Below are positions 63,826 to 64,000 of a stretch of 64,000 bases of DNA, piece after piece. The DNA lies in NCBI RefSeq assembly GCF_037038585.1, contig NC_092520.1, forward strand, positions 7,022,501 to 7,086,500, read 5' to 3'. The notes beneath the pieces are model-generated. The model did not search any database, was not told the origin of the DNA, and was given only the letters and a program-made list of their open reading frames with translations. Origin of the DNA: Patagioenas fasciata (Eukaryota > Chordata > Aves > Columbiformes > Columbidae). The stretch's first letter is position 1. Each line of letters starts with the position of its first letter. The position numbers and the translations under genes are program-made.

Positions 63826-64000
63826 CACCACAAAGCTTCGTAATAAAGGTCACAATCATCATTAATTACTTTTTTCCAATATTATCATAGTGTAACAGTG
63901 AAAAGAACTTGTATTTTATTTTTTACCCAAATATAATGAAGATGTAATAACACTTGTGTTATATGGAAAGTCATTCTTTGCTGTCACAGTAACTTTTATG

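Larger units (their letters stand above)
62193..64000. other. Gene-free end of window
   Basis: AT-rich DNA with a T run near 62209-62221, a short tandem duplication at 62334-62363 (TTTGAAAATAAA-type unit), a 17-bp duplication at 63296-63328 and a CAAA/CAA repeat at 63767-63825. A weak exon candidate at 63154-63281 is listed separately. Confidence 0.45.

Noticed and set aside
1..64000. CRISPR, phage, plasmid or bacterial operon content
   Set aside because: No such organisation; the repeats identify vertebrate, bird-like nuclear DNA.

Overview
This window is vertebrate genomic DNA, almost certainly from a bird. The evidence is the repeat content: several CR1 non-LTR retrotransposon copies ending in the avian CR1 octamer tail (ATTCTATG/ATTCTGTG type), two kinds of endogenous-retrovirus LTR that I recognise from avian genomes, a hAT-type miniature element, and faint MIR-like relics, in AT-rich DNA. 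There are no SINE/Alu-type mammalian repeats and no bacterial or phage gene organisation. The species cannot be told from the sequence.

No host protein-coding gene can be supported. Apart from CR1 reverse-transcriptase debris, the open reading frames are short (mostly 60 to 130 codons), overlap on both strands and look like chance ORFs in intron or intergenic DNA. Two short stretches (63154-63281 minus and about 46949-47115 plus) have exon-like features but no recognised product; they are weak candidates only. I found no tRNA, rRNA, snRNA or CRISPR.

Layout: 1-0.5 kb holds a clean 192-bp palindromic hAT miniature element with a perfect 8-bp target duplication. 8.0-8.4 kb is a CR1 3' end. 15-20 kb has two MIR-like relics and simple repeats. 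22.9-26.4 kb is repeat-rich: a CR1 3' end, a truncated ERV LTR, and a decayed retroelement ORF1 resembling the esterase (SGNH) ORF of CR1. 29.8-30.8 kb holds a minus-strand CR1 tail and an old plus-strand CR1. 36.0-36.2 kb is another minus-strand CR1. 39.9 kb is MIR-like. 45.0-45.2 kb is a perfect 41-copy GGAGA array. 55.5-56.3 kb is an old minus-strand CR1 reverse-transcriptase fragment. 57.8-62.2 kb is the densest cluster: a 1.37-kb CR1 with most of the RT C-terminal half, a complete solo LTR, a truncated inverted LTR copy that shares about 158 bp of non-LTR flank with it, and a further CR1 3' end.

Nothing here works together as a pathway; the window records mobile-element history. Its most unusual structure is the inverted repeat at 57.8-58.1 / 61.1-61.4 kb, whose arms are about 99% identical outside the LTR but only about 90% identical inside it.
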